In this document: piece after piece, positions 46,675-57,953 of the stretch
Position numbering within the stretch: the first letter of the stretch is position 1
Layout: each line of letters starts with the position of its first letter
NCBI RefSeq assembly: GCF_008831285.2
Contig: NC_045142.1
Coordinates: forward strand, 17,549,354-17,613,353
DNA from: Nymphaea colorata
Taxonomy: Eukaryota > Streptophyta > Magnoliopsida > Nymphaeales > Nymphaeaceae
DNA: 64,000 bases
Reading direction: 5' to 3'
Notes under the pieces: generated by a model
What the model was told of the DNA's origin: nothing
What the model saw: only the letters and a program-made list of their open reading frames with translations
Databases searched by the model: none
Position numbers and translations under genes: made by a program

Positions 46675-48473
46675 ATGGGTTATGGGCCCACTCCACGATT
46701 CCCCTGCGGGTTTCCCCTTCACATTCTGTTTTCATGCAATGGGAATAGGGCAGAAACCTTGGTTCGGACGTTTTGGGTTCAACCTGATTGAATGTCGTAG
46801 GGCATTCGTTTCTGGTTGTTATCGTCTGATTTCTAGTTGTTATCCTCCGAGTACCCTGGAGTTAGGGCTTCCATTGCAGGCGTAGGCATGCGAGAGGTGC
46901 GACCGATGGTCGGTCGTTCCTCCTTGCCTCGTCGCAGCCACAGAGACAGAACAAGAGGGAAAGGGGAAAACGGCGGGAGGCATTGGCTTCTGTTGAAGGG
47001 TGACTGAAGGAAGGGAGGCCACCGGCAGGTTCGCCGTCGCCGGATGGCCCTGACGGAACCCACCGGTGTCCACCCAATGTTGCCCGTCGACCTCCCGCTA
47101 CCGTTTTCTTTCAACCACCGACAAACAGAGAAAGGGTTCGCTCGTTTCCGGCACCCACTTTCGCATCTCCACCGCCGGGAGGTTCCTCGTCACCGGGCGG
47201 TGCCGTGAGACACGCTGGCACCCACCCAAGGCTGCCGGAGGCCCGCCGGTGGCGATCTCGCCGTTCGTCTGTCGTTCGGTTTGAGGCAGGCGAGCGACGG
47301 TTTCGTTGCCTGCGAATCGTCGTGCGGGCGTTCGATCGGGCGGAAGGCGGGTTGGACCCGGGTCGGGTCAGTCCTGACCCGACCCGACCCGGATACATAA
47401 AAAAAAATTATTTTCGTTAACGCCGCCCGCTTTCTTTAAATTTTTGGACCGGGTCGGGTCCGGTTGGACCCGAACCGTATCCATACGGTCTGATTTAAAA
47501 CAAAACCGATTCGGTCCCTTTTAGAACCGATTCGGTCCGTTTCAGAACTGATTCAGACCTCTTCGGACCGGTTCAGACATTTTGGGACCGATTCAGATCT
47601 TTTCTGAACCGGTTCAATTGATTTTAAGACCGGTTCATTCAGTTTCAGAACCGGTTTGGGCCCTTTTGAACCGATTTAGAGTTGTTTGAGACCGGTTCTT
47701 TCCCTTTTCGGACCGGTTCATCTAGTTTTCCACCGGTTCGGTTCATTTAGGACTGATACGAGACCGGTTCTAAGCTAGAAGAAGCTGGTATATGTGTTTT
47801 TATGCCCATTTAAGGTGTTTAATGGATTGGTTCGATAATTTTAGATCGATACCGGACCGATTCATTATGTTTTATGGAGCTTTAATGAACAATTTAGATA
47901 GCATTAAGTTGATTATGCAGAAATAATTCGTGTGTTTCATTTTAAATGTGTTATTATGACATATTATATTCTTGTATCCTGTTTTGTTTAGGATTATGGT
48001 AAAGTTAATTTTTTATTGCATGATCATAAAGTTGTACGATAACGCTCATGTAAGGAGCCTACAATTAGTTAAATCATGTTATACCTCACCAAAGTGACTA
48101 CACATAATTTAAAGGCACATTAGTGTTTCATGTTGTACTTATTCTCATTTGAAGTAACATAATTATCCAAAGGTAGTGTGTTATGTTCAAGAGAATAAGT
48201 AGAGTAAAATAGGAAAATTGATGCTTACATAGTTCTGTCATTTTACACCCAAAGGTGTTATGCTTAACTATAGTTTGGATTTACATTTCTTAGTTTTACT
48301 AGATAAAGTTAAGACGGAATACATGTGCGTGTTAGGTATATTACCAAAGTAGTATCCTAATGACCCCGTGTATTTGTCTTGGAAATAGTAGACATAAAGA
48401 GCCTTTTATTTGGTTTACCATAAAGAGCCTTTTATTTGGTTTACTGTTCCATATGGTTTGTCTCATATAATGC
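46675..48473 (+). other. copia-3 untranslated leader with phased motif array
   Basis: Unusually long (1.8 kb) leader between the LTR and gag. The first part (46840-47340) is GC-rich with overlapping open frames on both strands that match no family. A perfect 13-bp inverted repeat (CGGGTCGGGTCAG, 47359-47386) follows. At 47504-47775 a near-palindromic motif, RACCGRTTC, recurs about fourteen times at 20-21-bp steps. The remainder is AT-rich and featureless. Confidence 0.7.
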
Positions 48474-49056
48474 ATGTCAACTTATAGATGTCTTTTGTCG
48501 TCTGCAGTGCCTGGATCTATTTATTTTAATGACTCAAATTATATCCCTTTACTTGATGATTCAAATTATGCTGAATGGAAAGAAAATGTTGTGTTTACAT
48601 TGGGGTATATGGATCTAGATATGGCTTTGAGGCGACCTGAGCCACCACCTTTTACACCAGAAAGTACACATAATGAAATAGTGTATTTTGACAAGTGGCA
48701 GCGTTCTAACTGATTAAACTTGTTGCTTTTGCAATCAATGGTCGCTAAGAACATACGTAGTGCTATCCCACCTTGTAGATCGGTGAGAGAGTTCTTGGAT
48801 GCAGTTGAGGCTCAGTTTGTCAGTTCTCATAAAGCCAGAGCCAGTACCCTAATGTCAAAGTTAATATCTATGAAATATCAAGGAGGGGGTAACATTCACC
48901 AGCATATGTTAGAAATGAGGAACATTGCTTTTCAATTGAATGACATGAAATTGACTATTTCTTGATCATTCTTGGTATTCTTTACTTTGACCTCTTTACC
49001 AGCTGAATATACTCCTTTTAAGATAAGTTACAACACACATAAGGACATTCAATGAA
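48474..49056 (+). pseudogene. copia-3 gag N-terminal part
   Basis: Starts at an ATG at 48474. AVPGSIYFNDSNY and YAEWKENVVFTLGYMDLDMAL are typical of copia gag, with SNYAEWKENV as the conserved core. A stop at 48714-48716 splits it in frame. The second half (VREFLDAVEAQFVSSHKARA, GGGNIHQHMLEMRNIAFQL) stops at 48963-48965, and the frame changes before 49057, where [12 protein letters not shown] resumes. Confidence 0.85.
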
Positions 49057-50868
49057 TTGATGTCTAAGTGTGTTGAAAAGGAGGAAAGAATGAAGGGTGA
49101 GAAGTTGCAAAGTGCACATATGGTTTCTCACTCTAGGGCTGGTAAAGTTGGCATAAAGAAAAGTTCAATGAAAAGGAGTGCCAAGAAAAAGTCAACAGGA
49201 CAAACTGCTTCTCAAACTGCACAAACTAACTTAGCTCCTATAAAGTGTTTCTTTTGCAAGAAAAATGAGCATAAGAAGTTAGACTGCATCAAGTATAAGA
49301 ATTGCTTAGAGAAGAAAGGTGACATGTCATTTGTTTCAGTTGAAAGTAATATGTTACATGTTCTTATTAATAGTTGGTGGATTGACTCTGGTGCTACTGT
49401 GCATATTGTCAATAATTTACAAGACTTTCTGAGAAAAAGAGAACCAACACTACATGAGAGGAGCATTTTCTCAGGAAATAAAATGCGCTCACATGTGAAG
49501 GCTGTAGGAGAATGCCAGATTAGGCTTGATACTGGCTTTGTTTTGGATCTTCATGATGTTTTTTTTGTTCCATCATATAGTAGAAACTTAATTTCTGTAT
49601 CAAGACTAGACAAATTTGATTTCTGTTTAAAGTTTGAAAATTCAAAAATGTTGATTTATAAAGATCTTATTGAAATTGGTTCTGCTATTTTGTGTGATGG
49701 TTTATACAAGTTGAATGTGAAGATCCAATCTCCTGAATTGTTGGTTTCTTGTCATTGTATAAGTGGCAATAAGCGTAATACCATAAAGGATGATTCATAC
49801 ATGCTATGGCACCGCCGTTTGGGTTATATCTCTGAAAAGAGAATAAGGAGACTCATAAATGAAGAGATCTTACGATCAGTTGATTTTACAGATAACGACA
49901 TATGTGTAGATTGTATAAAGGCAAAGCAAACTAACATATATAAAGAAGGTGCCGAGCGATGTGCTGAAAAGTTAGGAATTGTTCACATAGATGTTTGTGG
50001 ACTTTTCCCTCCTTGTTACACAGGCGAAAAGTATTTTGTCACCTTTATAAATGACTATTCTCGGCATTTGTATCTCTACTTAATCTTTGAAAAATCCGAT
50101 GTGTGTCAAGTTTTCAAAGACTATAAGAAAGAAGTAGAGAAACAAACCGGTGAGGTTATCAAGATAGTCAGATCAGATAGAGGTGGTGAATATTATGGTA
50201 GGTTCACTGAGATGGGACAAAGGGAGGGAACATTAGCTCGATTTCTAAATGAAGAAGGCATTGTGCCTCAATACACTATGCCAGGCAGCGCCTACCGAAA
50301 TGGTGTTGCTGAAAGAAGAAATCGTAAGCTTAAAGAAATGGTTCGAGCTATGTTAAATTACTCTACTCTCCCTCTAACCTTGTGGGGTGAAGCTCTCAAG
50401 ACAACAGTGCATATACAGAATAGGGTTCCTACTAAGGCTGTTCCCATAACTCCTTACGAGTTATGGACAGGTAGGAAACCTTCTCTTTCTTATATGCACA
50501 TATGGGGATGTCCTGCTGAAGCTAAATTGTATAACCCCTACATAAAAGCCTTTGATCCTAGAACAACCAGTGGTTTCTTTATTGGTTATCCAGAAAGATC
50601 GAAAGGCTATAGGTTTTATTGTCCATCTCATACACCACATATTGTGGAAACAGATAAGGTTAAGTTCCTGGAAGATGGCTCATTTGGGTTAGATGCATTA
50701 CAAAACCTCAATTTTGAGGAAATACAGGATACTAAAAGTAGACCTGATAAAGAGAATATAAATGTGTATGATTATGTTGTCTCCCAAGATGACATGAATG
50801 CAAATCATACAGACAATGCATCAGATCCAAATGAATTAAGTGTAGATCGTACTGATGAACACGAATAG
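49057..50868 (+). pseudogene. copia-3 gag end, protease and integrase
   Basis: A 603-codon open frame. A CCHC knuckle ([14 protein letters not shown], about 49245-49287) has glutamate where glycine is usual. The protease active site [10 protein letters not shown] lies at 49384-49395. Integrase has HHCC residues in [10 protein letters not shown] ... CVDCIKAKQ and a complete catalytic triad: VHIDVCGLF (Asp at 49990), [11 protein letters not shown] (Asp at 50176) and [10 protein letters not shown] (Glu at 50311). [12 protein letters not shown] and [18 protein letters not shown] are typical of the integrase C-terminus. It ends at a TAG (50866-50868), after which the frame reads on, so the stop is premature relative to a full polyprotein. 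Protease and integrase may still be active if expressed. Confidence 0.92.
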
Positions 50869-51050
50869 GATGTGGACATACAAATTGAAAATGATCAATT
50901 ACCTGTTCGTAGATCTACAAGGGCTAGGAGATCTGCCATATCATCATGGTATACCTATAAGAGCCTAGTGATTTCATAGATGTTGATGATGATCCTTTCA
51001 CATTTATTGAAGACGTTGAAAGCAAACAATATAGGTACTGGATTAATGCC

Positions 51051-52555
51051 ATGAAAGAAGAGCTTGACTCTATGGCTAAAAACCAGACATGGAATCTTGT
51101 ATCGTTGCCTAAAGGAGTAAAACCTGTAGGGTGTAAATGGGTCTATAAGACCAAGAAGGACTCTAAAGGCAACATAGAGAGATATAAGGCAAGATTAGTT
51201 GCTAAAGGATTCACACAAATGGAGGGCATTGACTATAATGAGACATATTCACCTGTCTCTGCTAAAGAGTCAATGAGGATTGTCCTTGCACTTGTAGCTC
51301 ATTTTGACTTAGAGCTACATCAGATGGATGTGAAAATGGCTTTCTTGAATGGTGATTTGGATGAAGATGTATATATAGATCAACCTCAAGGGTTCTCTGC
51401 GAGTGGTAAAGATCATTTGGTATGCAAACTTAATAAAGCGATTTATGGACTTAAACAGGTCTCACGTCAATGGTACATTAAGTTTTTCGAAGTCATTACG
51501 ACTTTTGGGTTTACAGAAAACATCATTGATCGATGTGTGTATCTTAAGACATGTGGGAGTAAGTTCATAATTTTGACTTTATATGTGGATGACATTTTGC
51601 TTGCTTCAAATGATCTTCAATTGCTAACAGAAACCAAACATTTTCTCGCATCTCATTTTGATATGAAGGACATGGGTGAGACTTCATTTGTCCTCGGCAT
51701 TGAGATTCGTCGAGACAGATCTAAATGTGTTTTAAGTCTCTCCCAATCAGCATACATCAATAAAGTTCTTAAGAGATATGGGATGGAGAATTGTTCTCCT
51801 ATTTCGGCACCCATAGCTAAAGGGGATAAATTGAGCCTAAATGATTGTCCAAAGGACGAATTTGAAAAGGCACAAATGATCAACATTCCATATGCATCTG
51901 CGGTTGGCAGCTTGCAGTATGCGCAGATTTGTACTAGGCCTGACATTTCCTTTGCTGTTGGCATGCTTGGTAGATTTCAATTTGCATGGCACATTCGAAG
52001 GCCGTAAAAAGAGTCATGTGGTACTTGCAAGGGACAAAAGATTACATGTTGACATATCGCAAGGTGGACCATTTAGAAGTGATTGGCTATTCTGACGCCG
52101 ATCTTGGAGGATGTACCGATAGTAGAAAGTCTACTACTGGTTTTGTTTTCCTTCTATCAGGAAGTGCCATCTCATGGGGGAGCAAAAAGCAGACTGTGAC
52201 TGCTGCTCATACCATGGAAGCAAAATTCATTGCATTATATGAGACTACATCGCAGGTAATTTGGATAAAGAACTTCATTTCACAGCTCAAGATAGTGGAA
52301 TCTATTGATAGACCACTTAAGGTTCACTGTGATAATGAAGCTGCAGTGTCTTTTTCCAACAACAACAAAAGTACTACTTCTTGTAAGCATATGGAACTTA
52401 AGTATTTTGTTGTTAAGGAAAGGACAGAGAATCATCTAGTGTGTATTCAACACATTGGGATTACAGATATGGTTGCAGATCCTCTTACTAAAGCGCTAAC
52501 ATCTGGTATGTTCTTTGAACATGTTAAGATGATGGGTTTGTGTAGTTCAATGTAA
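51051..52555 (+). pseudogene. copia-3 reverse transcriptase and RNase H
   Basis: The frame at 51051-52007 carries the full reverse transcriptase core: WVYKTKKDSKGNIERYKARL, QMDVKMAFLNGDL (first catalytic Asp, 51321-51332), AIYGLKQVSRQWY and LYVDDILL (51582-51593), all catalytic residues present. A frame change at about 51985-52005 leads into RNase H (to 52555), with GYSDADLGGCTDSRKSTTGF, CDNEAAVSF and MVADPLTKAL. The E of the second RNase H motif is kept (TMEAKFIAL). Upstream, between 50869 and 51050, at least one further stop and frame change separate it from integrase. Confidence 0.92.
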
Positions 52556-52756
52556 ACACACTATTATGCAAACATTTATGAATGTGATCACATACAGTTT
52601 GTTGATTCTCATTAAGTTTGTTGTCTATTTATTTTGTATTCTCATTTGTTTGTTGAGAAGCTTTATAAGACAACAAAGGTGAGTCCTTGGAATGGATTTT
52701 AAGGCTAGTCCATTCATTTTGTTTACCCTTGATATCGACTTGGACTAGTGGGAGAT

Positions 52757-53151
52757 TGTTGGGATTTCCCCATCTGGATAGTCCTGCATTGATATGGGTC
52801 CATATCTGTTTCGGACCCTAAGTATAAATACTCGTGTCTTGTGATGGTGTGAGACACATTTAGTTTTTACCGTCTGGGTAATCGGTCCCCTTAGCCATAC
52901 GTGAATTGCTTGTCCCCATCACTGGGCTGCTATAGCTGAGGAGAGAAACCCATTGCCGCCGCCGCCAATGTCGCTGGGAAATGACTCTATGGGGACTGTA
53001 GCCGTTCTTCCCACAGCCGCCGACATTCAGTCAGCGGTCGCCTCTACAGGTTCTTCTTCCGCCCTATATGAAACACATGAATCATGAATGTCTCTTTCGA
53101 TTTCTGCATTTTCGTTTATGCGCTATCTAGATTCCTCGTAAAGTTCCAACA
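52757..53151 (+). repeat. copia-3 3' LTR
   Basis: 395 bp, like the 5' LTR but with about 27 extra bases containing GCCGCCGCCGCC near 52953-52980. Confidence 0.93.
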
Positions 53152-53156
53152 TTAAC

Positions 53157-54677
53157 CACAAGATGAAAGCCCGTGAAATGTGAAAATTTACCGCCCATCG
53201 TAAAGTCCACCATCGAAAATTGATCTAAGTAAAATAGGGCATGTTGATGCCCCAAACCCGTGAAGAAGGGGATATACATGCCAGCGCAGGGGTTCAATGT
53301 CGAGGACTTGATTAGGGCATCTTTGATACGCCCAGATTAGAACAAAGGTGCGGATAATCGTGTTAACACTCAAAATCATGCGCCATATATTATAAGTCTA
53401 AAGCTTTGACGCCCACCACACTAATGGAGCTTTATGGAGAAGGATGATGTGCAGAACAGCTGCTGATGGACTGAGATAGAGAGCGACAATGAGCAAGAGC
53501 GAATGGGAGAGAGAGAGAGGGTCAACATTTCATACTTGAACAAGAGATTGAAGGAGATGCTGCTGCGAGCTGAACCAAACTCGGTCCATGAGAGGAGTAA
53601 GAGGCGGTGGCTTCACCCTGATCAAGCGTTTTTTGCAAGGGTTTTTTGTGCGTTTGATGACACCGGTTGAAGCCGTAGGAAACTGAAAAAAACCACTCGA
53701 TCTACAGTTTTCTTTCTTGGCCATCAAAGGAAAGATTGAAGAGGGGAAAAAAAGGAGAAAATTATGCACCAATTCTCTTCCTGCGCGTAACCAAATGGAA
53801 TCTGTGCTCAAACCGTTGGCGCATTCTCTCTCTAAGTCGGAAATTTTTAACACGGGCTCAAGAATCAAGATGCAAATAGGCTCCACGTTTATCACGGGTC
53901 ATGGAATCTCTCTCTCTCTCCTCTTCTTGGCTGTGAAGTTAATGAGCGGAGCTTCTCCTGCTTCAGCTAAGCTGCTTCTCTTTGATGAACAATCTACAAA
54001 TAAAAAAAAATTATAATACGTCTTATACATGTATATATATAACTATACGTCCAGTATTTGATTAAAATTCTGAATAATTTTTTTCATTTAATAACTTCTC
54101 GCGATGCTAATATTTGTACCGATGTTATAAATATCAGTTTTTGTCTCAAACGGAAACACTAAAAATCTGCCCATATATATCGGCCAGCAATACGGGTTTT
54201 GAAAACATTTTGCATTTTAGAAATATTAATTAGTTTTTAGCTACCACGCATTCATTAGGGTTGGATATAGTTTTTTTTTTCTTTAAAGATGGCTATTGTA
54301 TAATTTCAAAAATTCTTGTGAGGCTAAACTAAAATTTTTGGAAATGTCAATCAGTAAAAGGATCGATGGCTCCAACTTCTGTCTCGGTTTCCTCTAAAAG
54401 GTGTAGGTATTCATACATCGTCCAATCGAGCCTCATGTATTTTTTGGCACCGGAGACCTACCAAACCGATACGTTTCGGATGACCAAAATTAGAAACTTA
54501 CTTGGCGTCAGCCTTTAGAGAACCAGCTTCTTCGCTTGACTTGGCTCGGCTCGGTTCGGTTCTCCTCTTTTGTGGCCATTCCTGACTTCCAAAAAAAACG
54601 TACACAGTGCCGTGCTCCTATCTTGTAACCCAACGAAACATGTGGGCCCCACTCTCTCTCTCTCTTTCTTCCCTCTC
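53157..54677. other. intergenic, upstream of LURP-one-related gene
   Basis: No gene recognised. The minus open frame at 53530-53895 (121 codons) contains a basic stretch but resembles no family I know. The last ~150 bases are pyrimidine-rich (CTCTCTCT near 54653) and lead to a TATA box. Confidence 0.4.
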
Positions 54678-54684
54678 TATAAAT
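54678..54684 (+). promoter_or_regulatory. TATA box of the LURP-one-related gene
   Basis: TATAAAT within CTCTCTATAAATATCC, about 80 bases before the first ATG (54758) and preceded by the CT-rich tract common in plant core promoters. Confidence 0.6.
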
Positions 54685-55095
54685 ATCCAAGCATAGGCGC
54701 AGCCCTCTGATAAGACATCTGATCTTTCCGTTCGGTGTTCTGCACCAGAGAGACAACATGAACGCTGCAAATTCTGTGAGCTCTACCCCCTGTACGTCTC
54801 CCGGCGTGGCCTCTCCCATGTTCCAAAGAGTCGCCGGCATCGTTTCCGTCCTGGCGACGATGTGGCCTCCATCGCCGCCGTGAACGCCACCCTCTTTCCC
54901 CAGTTCTGCTCCACCTCCCCCTCTTCCCTCACCATCTGGCGGAGGTCGCTGCTGTTCCACGGCAAGGGCTACACCGTCTACAACTCCACCGGCAGCGTCG
55001 TCTTCCGGGTCGACAACTACGCGTCGGACCGCCCCCGAGAGACCCACCTCATGGACCTCTCCGGCAACGTCCTCCTCACCATCAAGCCCAGCAGG

Positions 55096-55646
55096 GTAAC
55101 GTTACTGCATCTGCACCACCCTTCTCTCTCTCTCTCTCACACACACACCCACACACACACCTACCATCCACGCCACTATGCTTGATCAAACTACTACCTA
55201 CCACTACTCTGAATTTGCTAATATCATGGATGGCGTCGTGCATTTCTTGAGCACGCAAGATGAATACTGGGTGAGCCAGAGCTTATTCATTTCTAAGCCC
55301 CTCCTTAAGCAAGGTAGATAGCACCCAAAACGAACACATACACGTCTTGAGATGCATTTGAGAACCATGGGTCTGAAGCATTCCACTTTTGGTTTTCTTT
55401 AAATTTTCACAATAATAATTTTTAATTTGTTAATAATGTGTTTCTGTTACATATTAGTACATGAACATCCCATTGCATCATGCGCGTAACAATAGCACTC
55501 TTGATCTCATCTCTTGCTGGCCATGCATGAACTAGTAATTCAAAACATCAAGCGTTAAATTTCTTGATCTTGGTCTCGATACACAAGTTGAGAGAAGCAA
55601 GTTAGGGATGACATGACTGGACAACAACTGATCGTATCACTGGCCC
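55096..55646 (+). other. remnant of LOR intron 1
   Basis: Starts with the GTAACG donor, then CT and CA microsatellites (about 55122-55161) and AT-rich intron-like sequence up to the copia-4 LTR. No coding content recognised. Confidence 0.6.
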
Positions 55647-55939
55647 TGATAACTTTTGAGAGAGTAAAAGAAAGACAATGCACACAGATTTATGTGGTTC
55701 GGATCTGTCGATCCTACATCCACGATAAGAACATCACGCTGCCTTGCTCTATTTTCTCTTTTGTCTTCTTTACGGATTACAATGAAAATATGTAGCATTG
55801 AAGGAAGACCAACAAGGAAAGCGTTTCCTCAACGTTTCCTTAATGGCACTCAATGGCTACAAGAGGAATATATGGCAATAAGTGCAAGAAAATATTGTCA
55901 ATTTCATTGGCGTGATGTTCAAACGTCGACTTCTCATCA
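55647..55939 (-). repeat. copia-4 3' LTR (left edge approximate)
   Basis: The right edge is fixed by CTCATCA next to the polypurine tract; the left edge is taken at TGATAAC (55647), which mirrors TGATGAG on minus. Without a second LTR the left edge could be off by tens of bases. Contains TTTATGTGGTTCGGATC (about 55689), as in the copia-2 LTRs. Confidence 0.65.
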
Positions 55940-57925
55940 CTCCCCCTCAAGTGGGGCGTACAAGTCATGGCAGCCCCACTTGTTAATGACTTCATTTAAC
56001 TCTTTTCTCGATATTGCTTTGGTGAATCCATCTGCAAGTTGTTGTGAACTTCGTGTGAAGGGAGTAGTGATTTCGCCATTTTGGACTTTTTCTCGTATGA
56101 AGTGACAGTCAATTTCTATAAGTTTTGTCCTTTCATGGAACACTGCATTTGCTGCGATATGTATGGCAGCTTGATTATTACAATGCATTGATGTGGGAGA
56201 ACTGAATTCTAAGTCCATTTCAGATCAAAGAGTACCCAAGTAATTTCACTGGCTGTGGTGGCCATTGCCCTGTATTCTGCTTCTGTACTGGACCTAGAAG
56301 TGACTCGTTGTTTCTTACTTCACCAAGATACTAGGTTATCGCCTACATAAACACAATATCCAATAGTGGATTTACGATCCATGCTTCCTCCCCAATCTGC
56401 ATCAGAATATGCTCTAATGTTGACATGGCCATTTCGTTTATATAATAATCATTGGCCGGGAGATTTCTTCAAATATTTGAGAATCCGTTCAACCATGTCC
56501 CAATGTTTCTGAGTCGGAACATGCATATGTTGACTAACAAGATTTACTACATAGGTGATGTCGGGTCTTGGAACTGTGAGGTATATAAGTCTTCCTACCA
56601 GTCGTTGATATATTGAAATTTCTGGAGTTTCCTGTTTCTCAGTAATGGCTTATTTGTTGTTGATGACCACCGGTGTATCTACAGGACGACATCCAAGTTT
56701 TCCAGTTTCTTTGAGTAGATCAGTGACATATTTTCTTTGTGACATAAATAGTCATTTCCTTGACTGAGCAATTTCTATTCCCAAAAAGTATTTCAACTTC
56801 CCAAAATCCTTTATGTCGAATGCCTTTTGAAGTAGTGATTTTGCATCATTGATCTTGAGAGCGTTGCTTCCTGTGATGATTATGTCATCCAATAGATAAG
56901 AACCAACGTAATATCACTGTCTTTCTTACTGATAAACAACGAATTGTCGGCTTTACTTCTATAGAATCCATATTGTTCAAGAGCTTTGCTCAATTTGAAG
57001 TGCCATGCTCGAGGAGATTGTTTAAGTCCATATATCGATTTTCGCAGCTTACATACTGATGTAGACTTTTCTTGAGTCCATCCAGGAGGCAGCTTCATAT
57101 ATACTTCTTCTTGTAAGTCTCCCGACAAGAAAGCATTTTTTACATCTAATTGAAATAGTGTCCAATCATAGTTGCAAGCGATCGAGAGCAATATTCAAAC
57201 AATATTCATTTTAGCTACCGGGGCAAATGTCTCCTCATAATCCAATCCTTATGTTTGAGTATACCCTTTTGCGACCAGCCTGGCCTTGTATCTTTCCACT
57301 GTTCCATCACTGTTGTATTTGATTTTAAAAAACATCTGCAGCCAACCGCACATTTTCCTTCAGAAAATTGAGTAATCTCCCATGTTTGATTTTTGTTTAA
57401 GGCATCAAGCTCTTCCCGCATAGCTTTGATCCAAATAGGATTCTCTTTGGCCTCCTCATAAGATCTTGGTTCTATTTCTCTTTCTACGGTAGCCAAAAAG
57501 GCAGAGTGTTTTTCAGAGAAATTTTTGAACGCCACACGATTTTCGATAGGATGCATAACTGCCTTATATGTCACATAATCTTTCAAGTGTCTAGGAGGTT
57601 GAATGGTTCTTTGTGATCTTCTAGGCTCCGTGACTTCAATTGTGCCCCTTTCAACTTCATGAGTTCCCATCTTTTCGATCAAGGTCTGTACTTGAGCTTC
57701 TTCTGATGCATTGTGATTACCTTGGTTGGTGGAAATGGCAACTAAATCATCATATATGCTAATGTTGGGCAAAGTAGTCTCCCCCGGTCGTCTTTCTTGA
57801 TGATGGTGATTTTTGAAATATGGCACTGACTCATCATTTGACGTCTCTAGAGATATATATGCGCTGGTCATAAGGGTTGTAGAATCTATATCCTTTTTTG
57901 TTGACTGAATATCCCATAAGCACAC
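55937..57925 (-). pseudogene. copia-4 reverse transcriptase and RNase H
   Basis: The segment 57925-57215 holds the linker and the start of reverse transcriptase (WIKAMREELDALNKNQTWEI); 57191-56880 holds [20 protein letters not shown] and [13 protein letters not shown]. The frame breaks exactly at the catalytic YVDD box (LVLIYWMT). Between 56880 and 56220 RT/RNase H continues in fragments with further stops (for example KYFLGIEI and YSDADWGGS on minus). RNase H ends at 56218-55937 with [12 protein letters not shown] and LADGFTKAI. Confidence 0.88.
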
Positions 57926-57953
57926 ACTTGCGAGCTTTGGGACTAAGTTTGTC

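Larger units (their letters stand above)
46307..53151 (+). mobile_element. Ty1/copia LTR retrotransposon copia-3, full-length
   Basis: LTRs at 46307-46674 and 52757-53151 start TGTTGGG and end CCAACA. The target duplication TTAAC (46302-46306 and 53152-53156) is perfect. A purine-rich tract ends at GGGAGAT (52750-52756), directly before the 3' LTR. A 1.8-kb leader precedes gag. The coding order gag, protease, integrase, reverse transcriptase, RNase H is Copia. LTRs differ by about 13 substitutions in 368 bases plus one 27-bp indel, so about 96-97% alike by eye. It is the best preserved of the four elements but still has several stops and frame changes. The primer site after 46674 (TGGGTTATGGGCCC) is not the usual initiator tRNA-Met type. 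Confidence 0.95.

Noticed and set aside
46833-47420. Cluster of overlapping open frames in the GC-rich copia-3 leader, possibly a captured host gene.
   Set aside because: Open on both strands because of high GC, no recognisable motif, and no splice-supported exon. Captured sequence remains possible but unsupported.
47340-47780. Heptad-coding repeat protein (21-bp unit).
   Set aside because: Steps alternate between 20 and 21 bases, which breaks any frame, and stops occur. It is a DNA or RNA-level pattern.
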